Origin: Actinomadura atramentaria DSM 43919
GTDB lineage: Bacteria > Actinomycetota > Actinomycetes > Streptosporangiales > Streptosporangiaceae
Assembly: GCF_000381885.1 (NCBI RefSeq)
Contig: NZ_KB907218.1
Location: forward strand, 166,295 to 230,294
Length of the DNA: 64,000 bases
Direction of reading: 5' to 3'
A program made the translations under genes and the position numbers. How positions within the stretch are numbered: position 1 is the stretch's first letter; each line of letters begins with the position of its first letter. Under the pieces are notes generated by a model. That model was not told where the DNA came from, did no database searches, and saw nothing but the letters and a program-made list of their open reading frames with translations. This document shows positions 8,441 through 16,531 of this stretch, in pieces.

Positions 8441-8463
8441 CACGGACCGAGAGGAGCACCACG

Positions 8464-10764
8464 ATGTCTGCCGACACCGCGCCGGACAGCAGGATCGAGC
8501 TGTCCATCGGCGGCATGACCTGCGCGTCCTGCGCGGCCCGTGTCGAGAAGCGGCTGAACAAGATCGACGGCGTGACGGCGACCGTCAACTACGCCACGGA
8601 GAAGGCCCGGGTCGAATACCCCGCGGGGGTCACCCTGGACGACCTGATCGCGACGGTCGAGAAGGCCGGCTACACCGCCGAGCCGCCGCCCCCGCCCGAG
8701 CCCGAGGGCGCGCCGGCCGCGCCCGCGCCGGACGAGCTGGCCCCGCTGCGGAACCGCCTCGTCACCGCCGTCGTCCTGGCCGTCCCCGTCATCGCGATGG
8801 CGATGGTCCCGGCGCTGCAGTTCACGAACTGGCAGTGGCTGTCGCTGACGCTGGCGGCCCCGGTCGTCGTGTACGGCGGCTGGCCGTTCCACCGCGCCGC
8901 GTGGACGAACCTGCGGCACGGCGCGGCGACGATGGACACGCTCGTGTCGGTCGGCACGCTCGCCGCGTTCGGCTGGTCGCTGTGGGCGCTGTTCCTCGGC
9001 GACGCGGGCGAGCCCGGGATGCGGCACGGGTTCGAGTTCACGATGACGCGCTCGGACGGCTCGTCGAACATCTACCTGGAGGCGGCGGCGGGCGTCGTCG
9101 CGTTCATCCTCGCGGGCCGCTACTTCGAGGCGCGGTCCAAGCGGCGGGCGGGCTCGGCGCTGCGGGCGCTGCTGGAACTCGGCGCGAAGGACGTCGCGGT
9201 CGTGCGGAACGGCCGGGAGCAGCGCGTCCCGATCGACGCGCTGGCGGTCGGGGACGTGTTCGTCGTCCGCCCCGGCGAGAAGATCGCCACGGACGGCGTC
9301 GTCGCCGAGGGCTCGTCCGCCGTGGACGCGTCCCTGCTGACCGGCGAGTCGGTGCCCGCCGAGGTCGGGCCGGGCGACGCGGTCGCGGGCGCGACCGTCA
9401 ACGCGGGCGGGCGGCTGCTGGTCCGCGCGACGCGCGTCGGCGCCGACACCCAGCTCGCGCAGATGGCGCGGCTCGTGGAGGACGCGCAGAACGGCAAGGC
9501 GCGCGTCCAGCGGCTCGCGGACCGGATCTCCGGGGTGTTCGTCCCGGTCGTGATCGCGCTGGCCGTCGCGACGCTCGGGTTCTGGCTCGGGACGGGCGGG
9601 TCGGTCGCGGCCGCGTTCACCGCCGCCGTCGCCGTCCTGATCATCGCGTGCCCGTGCGCGCTGGGCCTGGCGACGCCGACCGCGCTGCTGGTCGGGACGG
9701 GCCGGGGCGCGCAGCTCGGCATCCTGATCAAGGGCCCGGAGGTGCTGGAGTCCACGCGCCGGATCGACACGGTCGTCCTCGACAAGACCGGCACGGTCAC
9801 GACCGGCACGATGGCGCTCATCGACGTCGTCCCGGCCGAGGGCGTGGACGCCGACGAGGCCCTCCGCCTGGCGGGGGCGCTGGAGGACGCGTCCGAGCAC
9901 CCGATCGCCCGCGCCGTCGCCCGCGCGGCGGCCGAGCGCACCGGCCCGCTCGCGCCCGTCGCGGACTTCCAGGCGATCGACGGCCTCGGCGTGCAGGGCG
10001 TCATCAACGGGCACGGCGTGATCGTCGGGCGGCCCGCGCTGCTCGCGGAGTGGTCGCAGCACCTGCCGCCCGAGCTGGAACGCGCCATGACCGCGGCGCG
10101 CGCGGCGGGGCGGACGGCCGTCGCGGTCGGCTGGGACGGCGCGGCCCGCGCGATCCTGACCGTCGCCGACCAGGTCAAGCCCACCTCGGCGGAGGCCGTC
10201 GCGCGGCTGCGCGCCCTCGGCCTGCGGCCGGTCCTGCTCACCGGCGACAACGAGGCCGTGGCGCGGGCCGTCGCGGCGGAGGTCGGCATCGAGGAGGTCA
10301 TCGCGGACGTCCTCCCGCAGGAGAAGGCGGACGTCGTCGCACGCCTCCAGGCGGAGGGCCGCACGGTCGCGATGGTCGGCGACGGCGTGAACGACGCCGC
10401 CGCGCTCGCCCGCGCCGACCTGGGGCTGGCGATGGGCACCGGCACGGACGCGGCGATCGAGGCGTCCGACCTGACGCTCGTCCGCGGCGACCTGCGGGCG
10501 GCGGCCGACGCGATCCGGCTGTCCCGCCGCACGCTCGGGACGATCAAGGGGAACCTGTTCTGGGCGTTCGCCTACAACGTCGCGGCGCTGCCGCTGGCGG
10601 CGACGGGCCTGCTCACGCCGATGATCGCGGGCGCGGCGATGGCGTTCTCGTCGGTGTTCGTGGTGTCCAACAGCCTGCGGCTGCGCCGGTTCGCGCCGCT
10701 GGCCGACGGCCCCGGTGCGGCCGCCCCGGCCCGCGCGCCGGAGCGGGAGCCCGCCGCCCGCTGA
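8464..10764 (+). CDS. copA: copper-exporting P-type ATPase CopA
   Basis: A 766-residue P1B-type ATPase of normal length. It has an N-terminal HMA domain with GMTCASC (Cys20, Cys23), eight membrane segments, the transmembrane metal site CPC (396-398) and the phosphorylation loop DKTGT (Asp440). The ATP-binding HP motif is in ASEHPIARA and the hinge is GDGVND (639-644). The CPC plus GMTCASC combination indicates Cu(I) export. Ribosome site GAGAGGAG precedes ATG 8464. It ends at a strong bidirectional hairpin. Third gene of a likely CsoR-controlled operon. Confidence 0.96.
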   Translation: MSADTAPDSRIELSIGGMTCASCAARVEKRLNKIDGVTATVNYATEKARVEYPAGVTLDDLIATVEKAGYTAEPPPPPEPEGAPAAPAPDELAPLRNRLVTAVVLAVPVIAMAMVPALQFTNWQWLSLTLAAPVVVYGGWPFHRAAWTNLRHGAATMDTLVSVGTLAAFGWSLWALFLGDAGEPGMRHGFEFTMTRSDGSSNIYLEAAAGVVAFILAGRYFEARSKRRAGSALRALLELGAKDVAVVRNGREQRVPIDALAVGDVFVVRPGEKIATDGVVAEGSSAVDASLLTGESVPAEVGPGDAVAGATVNAGGRLLVRATRVGADTQLAQMARLVEDAQNGKARVQRLADRISGVFVPVVIALAVATLGFWLGTGGSVAAAFTAAVAVLIIACPCALGLATPTALLVGTGRGAQLGILIKGPEVLESTRRIDTVVLDKTGTVTTGTMALIDVVPAEGVDADEALRLAGALEDASEHPIARAVARAAAERTGPLAPVADFQAIDGLGVQGVINGHGVIVGRPALLAEWSQHLPPELERAMTAARAAGRTAVAVGWDGAARAILTVADQVKPTSAEAVARLRALGLRPVLLTGDNEAVARAVAAEVGIEEVIADVLPQEKADVVARLQAEGRTVAMVGDGVNDAAALARADLGLAMGTGTDAAIEASDLTLVRGDLRAAADAIRLSRRTLGTIKGNLFWAFAYNVAALPLAATGLLTPMIAGAAMAFSSVFVVSNSLRLRRFAPLADGPGAAAPARAPEREPAAR

Positions 10765-10773
10765 CCGCGGCGA

Positions 10774-10800
10774 CGGCCGGACCCGCGCCGGGTCCGGCCG
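10774..10800. terminator. bidirectional hairpin terminator after copA
   Basis: Perfect 12-bp stem CGGCCGGACCCG / CGGGTCCGGCCG with a 3-base loop, placed between the convergent ends of copA and the small zinc-ribbon gene. There is no T-run, which is usual in this GC range. Confidence 0.75.
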
Positions 10801-10806
10801 CCCGCG

Positions 10807-11055
10807 TCAGCGGGGCCGCGGGATCGGCGTGTCCGGCGGCAGGGCCCGCACCTGCACGCTCCCGCAGCCGGGGCAGGTCGGCTCGACCCACGGCGGCTGG
10901 CTCGCGACGCCGTCGAGGCTCCAGGAGACGTGCGAGCCGCCGGTCCCCTCGACCCGGCGCGCCTCGAACTCGCGGTCCCAGCCGCGCCGACACGCGACGC
11001 AGTGGAACCGCCAGATCTCCGTACTGACGTTGACATCCCGAATGGACATGAGCAT
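10807..11055 (-). CDS. small zinc-ribbon protein
   Basis: An 82-residue protein (80 if ATG 11049 is used) with two CxxC knuckles, FHCVACRRGW and EPTCPGCGSV, spaced as in a zinc ribbon. The middle is Trp-rich and the C-terminus Pro-rich. No enzyme motif is present. Similar small actinobacterial proteins are annotated as hypothetical. The gene converges on copA and is not part of the copper operon by strand. Function unknown. Confidence 0.65.
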   Translation of the reverse strand: MLMSIRDVNVSTEIWRFHCVACRRGWDREFEARRVEGTGGSHVSWSLDGVASQPPWVEPTCPGCGSVQVRALPPDTPIPRPR

Positions 11056-11118
11056 CCCGTCTCGGACGAACGAACCCGGCGACGACCGGCGGAACCGGCG
11101 GCTCCGCCGCGGGACGCT

Positions 11119-11493
11119 CTAGATACGGGACACCCGCAGCGCGATGAGCAGCCGCGCGCCGGGCGCGCGGTCGCCGCGCAGGGCGGCGTGGTCCAGCGCG
11201 AGCGCGGGATGGGTGCCGAGGCCCGCGACGAGGCGGCGGGCGGCGGCGGGATCGTCGAGGAGGCCGAGCGGCAGGACCGCGCGGCGCGCGAGTTCGAGGA
11301 CGGGCGGGCGCTCGCGGCGGCGCGCGTCCTCGGCGTCCTCGCGGGCGATCGGCGCGACGGCGACGGCCGGGTCGCCGGACGGGCCGAGCTCCGGGACGGG
11401 CGGCGCGCCGGGCAGCGCCAGCAGGACCGCGACGAGCAGCGCGCACCACACCGCGAGGCGGCGACGGTGGACGGGGCTCGGGCGGGCGCGCAC
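11119..11493 (-). CDS. hypothetical small exported or membrane protein
   Basis: A 124-residue protein with an Arg-rich N-terminus and one hydrophobic segment at about residues 13-32 (LAVWCALLVAVLLALPG), either a signal peptide or an anchor. The rest is Ala/Arg/Pro/Leu-rich with no recognisable domain. The ATG at 11493 has GAAGG-like sequence upstream. It is on the same strand as the downstream zinc-ribbon gene, about 60 bases apart. Function unknown; composition is compatible with a real gene but evidence is thin. Confidence 0.5.
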   Translation of the reverse strand: MRARPSPVHRRRLAVWCALLVAVLLALPGAPPVPELGPSGDPAVAVAPIAREDAEDARRRERPPVLELARRAVLPLGLLDDPAAARRLVAGLGTHPALALDHAALRGDRAPGARLLIALRVSRI

Positions 11494-11573
11494 GGAAGGA
11501 ACCTACCTCACGCAGCGTCGCCGAATACTGACGATGCGTGAGCAAGACCCTGACCCCGCGCCGGGCGGCGGCG

Positions 11574-12182
11574 TCAGACCGGGACGTCCCAGAACACCAG
11601 CTCGTGCCGCATGCCCTCCAGGAAGAACCGCTCGGCGCGCGCCGGGTCGGGCGCGGCCTCGTCGATCATCCGCCCGACGCGGCGGGCGAGGGCGGCGAAC
11701 GCCGGGTCGGCGTAGGTGTCCACCCAGCGGCGCAGCCGGGGTTCGGCGGGCGGGTCGGCGGCCAGGTGCGCGCCGAGCGTCGAGTAGCCCCACATGCAGG
11801 GGTAGAGGGCGGCGAGGCCGTCGCCGTAGTCGGCGGCGCTCTCCAGCAGGAACGCGGTGTACGCGGCGCAGGCGGGGCCCTTGCGCGCGCCGTCGAGGTC
11901 CGCGCCGAACTCGGCGGACAGGGCGCGGTGCAGGTCCAGTTCGTCGTGGTACGTGGCGTGCGCGAGGTCCACGAGGTCGCCGAGGTGCGCGGCGGGGGCC
12001 TGCCAGGCGAGGCGGGAGAAGACCCGGACGTAGTCGTGCAGGAAGAGCCAGTCCTGTTCGAGCCAGGCGCGGAACACGGCGTCGTCCAGGTCGCCGCGCG
12101 CGATGCCCGCCACTGTGGGGTGGCGGAGCTGGTCGAGGACGAGGGGGCGGCCGAGGTCTTCGAGGCGGGCGGCGAGGCTCAT
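11574..12182 (-). CDS. TenA/thiaminase-II family protein
   Basis: A 202-residue all-alpha protein of usual TenA length. Family features are FRAWLEQDWLFLHDYVRVFS at about residues 38-57, a YHDELDLH motif, and the conserved region ending ALYPCMWGYSTLG. TenA hydrolyses aminopyrimidine products of degraded thiamine so that HMP can be reused. A functional link with the TPP-controlled CytX importer at 0.8-2.2 kb is plausible, but the genes are 9 kb apart. No TPP riboswitch is seen upstream; an 8-bp hairpin lies at 12218-12238. Confidence 0.82.
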   Translation of the reverse strand: MSLAARLEDLGRPLVLDQLRHPTVAGIARGDLDDAVFRAWLEQDWLFLHDYVRVFSRLAWQAPAAHLGDLVDLAHATYHDELDLHRALSAEFGADLDGARKGPACAAYTAFLLESAADYGDGLAALYPCMWGYSTLGAHLAADPPAEPRLRRWVDTYADPAFAALARRVGRMIDEAAPDPARAERFFLEGMRHELVFWDVPV

Positions 12183-12563
12183 GCGGCCGATCTTCCCATC
12201 TCATGCGAAACGGACCCCGTCCGGGACGAGCCCGGACGAGGTCCGCGGTGGTCGATGCGCCGGGTCGCCTCTCGGCGAAAAGCTCAACGCGGCTCCAGAC
12301 CGAACGGTATTCCGCGAAGGCGGTAGGTGAGGCCCGGGGACACCGAACGCATCGACCATCAGTTGTAACAGCCCCGCGCCCCCGTATTGTTCCCCGACAC
12401 GGACCCCCACCACGGATGCCCGGCGGCGGGACGGGCGGTCCGCCCCCTCTGGCGTGGAACGTGCCACAGCGCATAGCGTGCAGCAGGTGCCCGAACAGTC
12501 CCGTTCGTCCCCCGCGCAGCGGACACGGGCCCACGACCGCCCACCCCCGGGAGAGGATCACCG
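12183..12563. other. intergenic region between tenA and a lipoprotein gene
   Basis: 381 bases carrying the divergent promoters of tenA and the lipoprotein. The only clear structure is the hairpin CGTCCGGG-acgag-CCCGGACG at 12218-12238, in the tenA leader. Short open frames here have no ribosome site or recognisable domain. I see no RNA gene. Confidence 0.5.
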
Positions 12564-13019
12564 ATGAGAATCGAACGCGGCCGGCTCGCCGCGCTCGCGC
12601 TGGTTCCGGCGCTCGCGCTCGCACTCACCGCCTGCGGAGGCGGCGATGACGACGACGGCAACCCGTCTGCCGGGGCCTCGCTGGCCCCGACGTCCGGCGC
12701 GCCCGCGCCCGGGGCGTCGGGCGGCTCGCCGGGCGCGCCCGGCTCCGGGACGTCCGGCGCGCCCGGCACGCAGAACGGCCAGAACCCCGGCGGGACGAAC
12801 GGGAACGGCTCGGGCGGCTCGGGCTCCGGCGGATCGGGCAACGGCAACGCGCCCCGCTCCGGCCCGACGCCCAAGGCCATGCTCGACTTCATGAACTGCA
12901 TGCACGGGCACGGTTTCAACATCGAGCCGGGCAAGCCGATCCCCAAGAACATCGACCAGAACAAGTTCAAGGCGGCGACGCTGGACTGCGTGAAGTACCT
13001 GCGCAGCCCGAACGGCTAG
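12564..13019 (+). CDS. hypothetical lipoprotein
   Basis: A 151-residue lipoprotein with a signal ending in ALTAC (lipobox Cys 23), a Gly/Ser/Pro/Asn-rich spacer of about 65 residues, and a conserved-looking C-terminal domain of about 50 residues with two Cys (DFMNCMHGHGF and LDCVKYLR). Ribosome site GAGAGG precedes ATG 12564. This lipobox plus disordered linker plus small C-terminal domain is common in Streptosporangiales; the role is unknown. It ends at a hairpin terminator. Confidence 0.82.
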   Translation: MRIERGRLAALALVPALALALTACGGGDDDDGNPSAGASLAPTSGAPAPGASGGSPGAPGSGTSGAPGTQNGQNPGGTNGNGSGGSGSGGSGNGNAPRSGPTPKAMLDFMNCMHGHGFNIEPGKPIPKNIDQNKFKAATLDCVKYLRSPNG

Positions 13020-13031
13020 CCGGGAGCGGCC

Positions 13032-13053
13032 GCGGCATGGCGCCTCATGCCGC
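13032..13053 (+). terminator. hairpin terminator after the lipoprotein gene
   Basis: Perfect 8-bp stem GCGGCATG / CATGCCGC with a 6-base loop, 12 bases past the lipoprotein stop. Confidence 0.6.
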
Positions 13054-13070
13054 GCCCGGGTCCGGCCGCG

Positions 13071-13113
13071 CTTGACCTCAAGATTAGTCGAGGTCGCAGG
13101 GTGGGGTCACCGG
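13071..13113 (+). promoter_or_regulatory. MerR/SoxR-type promoter-operator
   Basis: CTTGACCTCAA is followed 6 bases later by TCGAGGT, an inverted repeat, and then CAGGGT, so that a TTGACC -35 and an xAxxxT -10 are 19 bases apart. This over-long spacer with an internal palindrome is the hallmark of MerR-family control. The same architecture and flanking bases recur at 19507-19548. No MerR gene is adjacent. Confidence 0.65.
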
Positions 13114-13191
13114 GGTCCGATCGACGGACCCCGACGACACCGTCAGGAGCGCGGACATGCCCAACCCCTCGACGCGCCGGGCGTGCGCGCC

Positions 13192-14637
13192 ATGACGACG
13201 CTCACCGCGCCCCCCGTCCGCGCCGCCGCGCGCAGCCCGCTGACGATCACGCTGATCCTGGTCGCCGGGTCCGTGATGACCGCGATGGACCAGACGATCG
13301 TCAACGTCGCGCTGAACCGGCTCTCCGTGGCGTTCGACGCGCCGCTGGCCACGCTCCAGTGGGTCGCCACCGGGTACTCGCTCGCGCTCGCCGCGATCAT
13401 CCCCGCGTCCGCGTGGGCGGTCGGCCGCGTCGGCGCGCAGCGGCTCTACCTCACCGCCGCCGCCGTGTTCGCCGCCGGGTCGCTGCTCGCCGGGACCGCC
13501 TGGAACATCGAGTCGCTGATCGCCTTCCGGGTGCTTCAGGGGTTCGGCGGCGGGATGCTCATGCCGGTCGGCATGACGATCCTGATCCGCGCCGTCGAGC
13601 CCGAGCGGCGCGGCCGGATGATGAGCCTGCTCGGCCTCGCCGTGCTCGTCGGCCCGCTGGCCGGGCCCACGCTCGGCGGATACCTCATCGACGCCGTGTC
13701 GTGGCGGTGGATGTTCCTGATCAACGTGCCGATCGGCGCGGCCGTGATCACGCTCGCGGGGCGGTGCTTCCCGGCGGACGTCCGGGGCGAGGCGCGTCCG
13801 CTCGACGTCCCCGGCCTGCTGGCGCTCTCCCCCGGCCTCGCGCTGCTCGTCTACGGCGTGACGGCGGCGGGCGACGCGGGCGGCTTCGCGTCCGCGCGGG
13901 TGCTGCCGCCGCTGCTGGCCGGGGCCGCGCTGATCGGCCTGTTCGTCCGGCGCGGCCTGACCGCCCAGCATCCGCTGCTGGACCTGCGGCTCCTGCGGGA
14001 CCGCTCGTTCGCGCTCGCCACCGCGACGCTCGCGCTGTTCGCCCTCGGCTACTTCGGCACGATGCTGCTGTCGCCGCTGTACTTCCAGGTCGTGCGCGGC
14101 GAGTCCGCGCTGGCGGCGGGGGCGCTCGGCATCCCGTTCGCGCTGGCGTCCGGGCTGACGATGCAGGTCGCGGGACGGCTCATCGAACGCGTCCCGCCCG
14201 GCCGGTACCTGCCGTGCTCGATCCTCGTCGCGCTGACCGGGTTCACCCTGTTCATGCTGCAGGTCGACGCGCACGCGCCCTACTGGCGGCTGTGCGCCAC
14301 GATGCTCCTGATGGGCGCGGGCGGCGGCGGGACGATGATGCCCGCGATCACCGTCGCGACGCGGAAGCTGTCGCGCGAGGACGCGCCGGGCGGCAGCACC
14401 CTCGTCAACCTCACCACGACGACGGTCAGCGCGATCGGCACGGCCGTCGCGGCGGTCCTGCTCGCGGCGCTGCTACCGGTCGGCGGCGGGCTCCAGGCGC
14501 TGCACCGGCTCGGGCCGGACGCGCACGCCGCGCTCGCGCCGCGCCTCGCGGACGCGTTCCAGCACACGTACCTGCTGGCCGTGGTCCTGATGGCATTGGC
14601 CGTGATCCCGGCGGCGCTGCTCTCCCGCAAGGAGTGA
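13192..14637 (+). CDS. MFS multidrug exporter of the DHA2 (14-TM) family
   Basis: A 481-residue, 14-helix transporter. It carries the DHA2 motif D1 (MTAMDQTIVNVAL) in helix 1 and motif C (GPLAGPTLGGYLIDAVSWRW) in helix 5. EmrB/QacA-type proton antiporters have the same arrangement. ATG 13192 is chosen because helix 1 starts about 18 residues later; its ribosome site is weak and GTG 13183 is an alternative. It is apparently driven by a MerR/SoxR-type promoter about 80 bases upstream, suggesting induction by a toxic compound. Substrate unknown. Confidence 0.88.
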   Translation: MTTLTAPPVRAAARSPLTITLILVAGSVMTAMDQTIVNVALNRLSVAFDAPLATLQWVATGYSLALAAIIPASAWAVGRVGAQRLYLTAAAVFAAGSLLAGTAWNIESLIAFRVLQGFGGGMLMPVGMTILIRAVEPERRGRMMSLLGLAVLVGPLAGPTLGGYLIDAVSWRWMFLINVPIGAAVITLAGRCFPADVRGEARPLDVPGLLALSPGLALLVYGVTAAGDAGGFASARVLPPLLAGAALIGLFVRRGLTAQHPLLDLRLLRDRSFALATATLALFALGYFGTMLLSPLYFQVVRGESALAAGALGIPFALASGLTMQVAGRLIERVPPGRYLPCSILVALTGFTLFMLQVDAHAPYWRLCATMLLMGAGGGGTMMPAITVATRKLSREDAPGGSTLVNLTTTTVSAIGTAVAAVLLAALLPVGGGLQALHRLGPDAHAALAPRLADAFQHTYLLAVVLMALAVIPAALLSRKE

Positions 14638-14643
14638 CCGGGC

Positions 14644-14668
14644 GGGGGGCGCCGCTGCGACGCCCCCC
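14644..14668. terminator. hairpin terminator between convergent genes
   Basis: GGGGGGCG pairs with CGCCCCCC over a 9-base loop, between the MFS gene stop and the end of the convergent small membrane gene. Confidence 0.65.
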
Positions 14669-14675
14669 GTCCGCC

Positions 14676-14954
14676 CTAGCCGACGGGCATCGACTCCCGC
14701 ATCTGGCGGCCCTTCTCGCGGGTCTCCCGGTGCGGGGCCTCGTCGCCCCACTGCTCCTCCAGGCGCAGCGCCGCGCCCATCGCGAAGAACGTCGGCGCCC
14801 ACTGCCCCACGAACAGCCCCCAGTGGTCGGCGCGGTTGACGTCCTGCCGCGTACGCGACACGCCCCACGAGATGATCGACACGGCGATGGAACCGAATCC
14901 GGCCGTATACATCATCTGCGACGACAGCCCGGCTTTGCGCAACGCGCTGAGCAT
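14676..14954 (-). CDS. small conserved-type membrane protein
   Basis: A 92-residue protein from ATG 14954, which has a strong GAGGGAGG upstream. Two hydrophobic segments are seen (about residues 14-32 and 46-62), followed by a charged cytoplasmic tail (EEQWGDEAPHRETREKGRQM). No domain is recognised. Convergent with the MFS exporter. Function unknown. Confidence 0.7.
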   Translation of the reverse strand: MLSALRKAGLSSQMMYTAGFGSIAVSIISWGVSRTRQDVNRADHWGLFVGQWAPTFFAMGAALRLEEQWGDEAPHRETREKGRQMRESMPVG

Positions 14955-15227
14955 GATCCCTCCCTCGTAGACCACCGCCGGACCTGCCCCGCCGCGTCCC
15001 GTGACAGGCCCTTCCGCACCCCAAATCCCGGCATCGTCGGGCGGCGTGCCGCCGCCGGGACCGGTGGGGTCCGCGGCGGCGGGGCGTCCGCTGCCGGGGG
15101 GAGCGCGCGGGGCGCGGTCCTGCCGGGGGCGGAGGTTTCACGGGGAACCTCGGGCGGTAATCAGCTTGGCTTGGCGGGGTGGAAGGCGTCCAATAGAGGT
15201 TTTGGACGTTCGCTAGAAGGGTTCGTT

Positions 15228-15989
15228 ATGGGTTCGCGGGATTTTGATGCGCTGGTGGCGGAGGCTGCGGCGGTTCCGGTTGACGGGTGGGACTTCTCGT
15301 GGTTGGACGGGCGGGCCAGTGAGGAGCGGCCGCCGTGGGGGTACCAGCGGCTGATCGGGGAGCGGCTGGCGCGGGTCGGGGCCGCGTTGGACGTGCAGAC
15401 GGGCGGCGGGGAAGTCCTCGCCGGGGTGCCCGTGCTGCCGCCGCTGACGGCGGCGACCGAGGCGTGGCCGCCGAACGTCGCGCGGGCGACGCGGCTGCTG
15501 CACCCGCGCGGCGCGGTCGTCGTCGCCGACACCGACGAGCCGCCGCTGCCGTTCGGCGACGCCGCCTTCGACCTCGTCGTCAGCCGCCACCCGGTGACGG
15601 TCTGGTGGGACGAGATCGCGCGCGTCCTGCGTCCGGGCGGGACGTACCTGTCGCAGCAGGTCGGCCCCGCGAGCGTGTTCGAGCTGGTGGAGTTCTTCCT
15701 CGGCCCGCAGCCGCCGGAGGTCCGCGCGCGGCGCGACCCGGGCGCGGCGCGCGCGGGCGCGGCGGCGGCCGGGCTCGACGTCGTGGATCTGCGCGAGGCC
15801 AGGCTCCGCACCGAGTTCCGCGACGTCGGCGCGGTCGTGTACTTCCTGCGCAAGGTGATCTGGATGGTCCCGGGGTTCACGGTGGACGCCTACCGCGACC
15901 GGCTCCGCGACCTCCACGACCTCATCGCGGCCGAGGGACCGTTCGTCGCGACCACGACGCGATTCCTGATCGAGGCCCGAAAAGCGTGA
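15228..15989 (+). CDS. class I SAM-dependent methyltransferase
   Basis: A 253-residue protein from ATG 15228 with AGAAGG upstream. Residues 40-200 read as a methyltransferase fold. The glycine motif is altered (LDVQTGGGEVLAG), then VVVADTDEPPLPF, DAAFDLVVSRHPVTVWW and the typical IARVLRPGGTYLSQQ. The C-terminal extension FLRKVIWMVPGFTVDAY is found in a common actinobacterial small-molecule methyltransferase group. Acceptor unknown. The first 60 bases are less GC-rich than the rest. Confidence 0.85.
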   Translation: MGSRDFDALVAEAAAVPVDGWDFSWLDGRASEERPPWGYQRLIGERLARVGAALDVQTGGGEVLAGVPVLPPLTAATEAWPPNVARATRLLHPRGAVVVADTDEPPLPFGDAAFDLVVSRHPVTVWWDEIARVLRPGGTYLSQQVGPASVFELVEFFLGPQPPEVRARRDPGAARAGAAAAGLDVVDLREARLRTEFRDVGAVVYFLRKVIWMVPGFTVDAYRDRLRDLHDLIAAEGPFVATTTRFLIEARKA

Positions 15990-16061
15990 GCGAAAAATGC
16001 GTTGCGGGTTTTGCGACCCGCCGGGCATTCTCTTCATGTGCGCTTCCGCGGGGGCGGACGA

Positions 16062-16133
16062 GTGGGTGAGCCAACGGATAGGCGACCGGCCTCCAAAGCC
16101 GGTGGAAAGCAGGTTCGACTCCTGCCGCCCATG
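16062..16133 (+). tRNA. tRNA-Trp(CCA)-like gene, aberrant D arm
   Basis: The anticodon arm CCGGC-CTCCAAA-GCCGG gives anticodon CCA. The T arm GCAGG-TTCGACT-CCTGC is perfect and the acceptor GTGGGTG pairs with CGCCCAT using two G-U pairs. The D stem is only three clean base pairs (GCC/GGC) and the connector between acceptor and D stem is one base short. No CCA end is encoded. It could be a divergent mobile-element-type tRNA or a decaying gene. Confidence 0.55.
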
Positions 16134-16165
16134 CGGACCGCCGCGTCCGGCGGACGCGCGCACGA

Positions 16166-16235
16166 GGGCCTGTAGCTCAAGGTAGAGCCCCCGCCTTGCA
16201 AGCGGGACGACGCCGGGTCGAACCGGCCGGGTCCA
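16166..16235 (+). tRNA. tRNA-Ala(TGC)-like gene with short D and T loops
   Basis: The acceptor GGGCCTG pairs with CGGGTCC and includes a G3-U70 pair, the alanine identity element. The anticodon stem CCCGC/GCGGG frames CTTGCAA (anticodon TGC). The T stem GCCGG/CCGGC is perfect but its loop, GTCGAA, has six bases and lacks the TT pair of the canonical TTCGA. The D loop has only six bases. Total 70 nt. The next tRNA begins two bases later. Confidence 0.6.
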
Positions 16236-16236
16236 C

Positions 16237-16308
16237 GCCTCGATAGCTCAATGGAAAGAGCGCCGGTCTACGGAACCGGAGATCCGGGTTCGACTCCCGG
16301 TTGAGGTA
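16237..16308 (+). tRNA. tRNA-Arg(ACG)
   Basis: A complete cloverleaf: acceptor GCCTCGA/TTGAGGT, D stem GCTC/GAGC, anticodon stem CCGGT/ACCGG with loop CTACGGA (anticodon ACG), T arm CCGGG-TTCGACT-CCCGG. The variable loop is four bases. It follows the Ala-like gene almost without spacer, so the cluster is probably one transcript. Confidence 0.82.
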
Positions 16309-16341
16309 CGACGCCATTTCCCCCGTGCGGCGGAAATGCGC

Positions 16342-16415
16342 GGCCCGTTGGTCTAGTCGGTCAGGACGCCTCGTTCTCAGCGAGGAGATCACCGGTTCGA
16401 ATCCGGTACGGGCTA
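16342..16415 (+). tRNA. tRNA-Glu(CTC)
   Basis: A complete cloverleaf: acceptor GGCCCGT/ACGGGCT, D stem GTCT/GGAC, anticodon stem CCTCG/CGAGG with loop TTCTCAG (anticodon CTC), T arm ACCGG-TTCGAAT-CCGGT, 74 nt. Last member of the four-tRNA cluster; an XRE regulator gene follows about 115 bases later. Confidence 0.85.
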
Positions 16416-16531
16416 CTCGGCGAAGATCACCACCGCAACCACGCGGCCGCTCGGCCCGACCGCCGCGACGATCGGATTGGGGACGCGAATTCGCCCCCGC
16501 TGATCGGGGTTCCGGTACCTACGATGAACAT

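Noticed and set aside
15134..15151. parS-like GTTTCACGGGGAAC
   Set aside because: Two mismatches in the 14-base core, which break the palindrome, and isolated 21 kb from the cluster; not enough to call.
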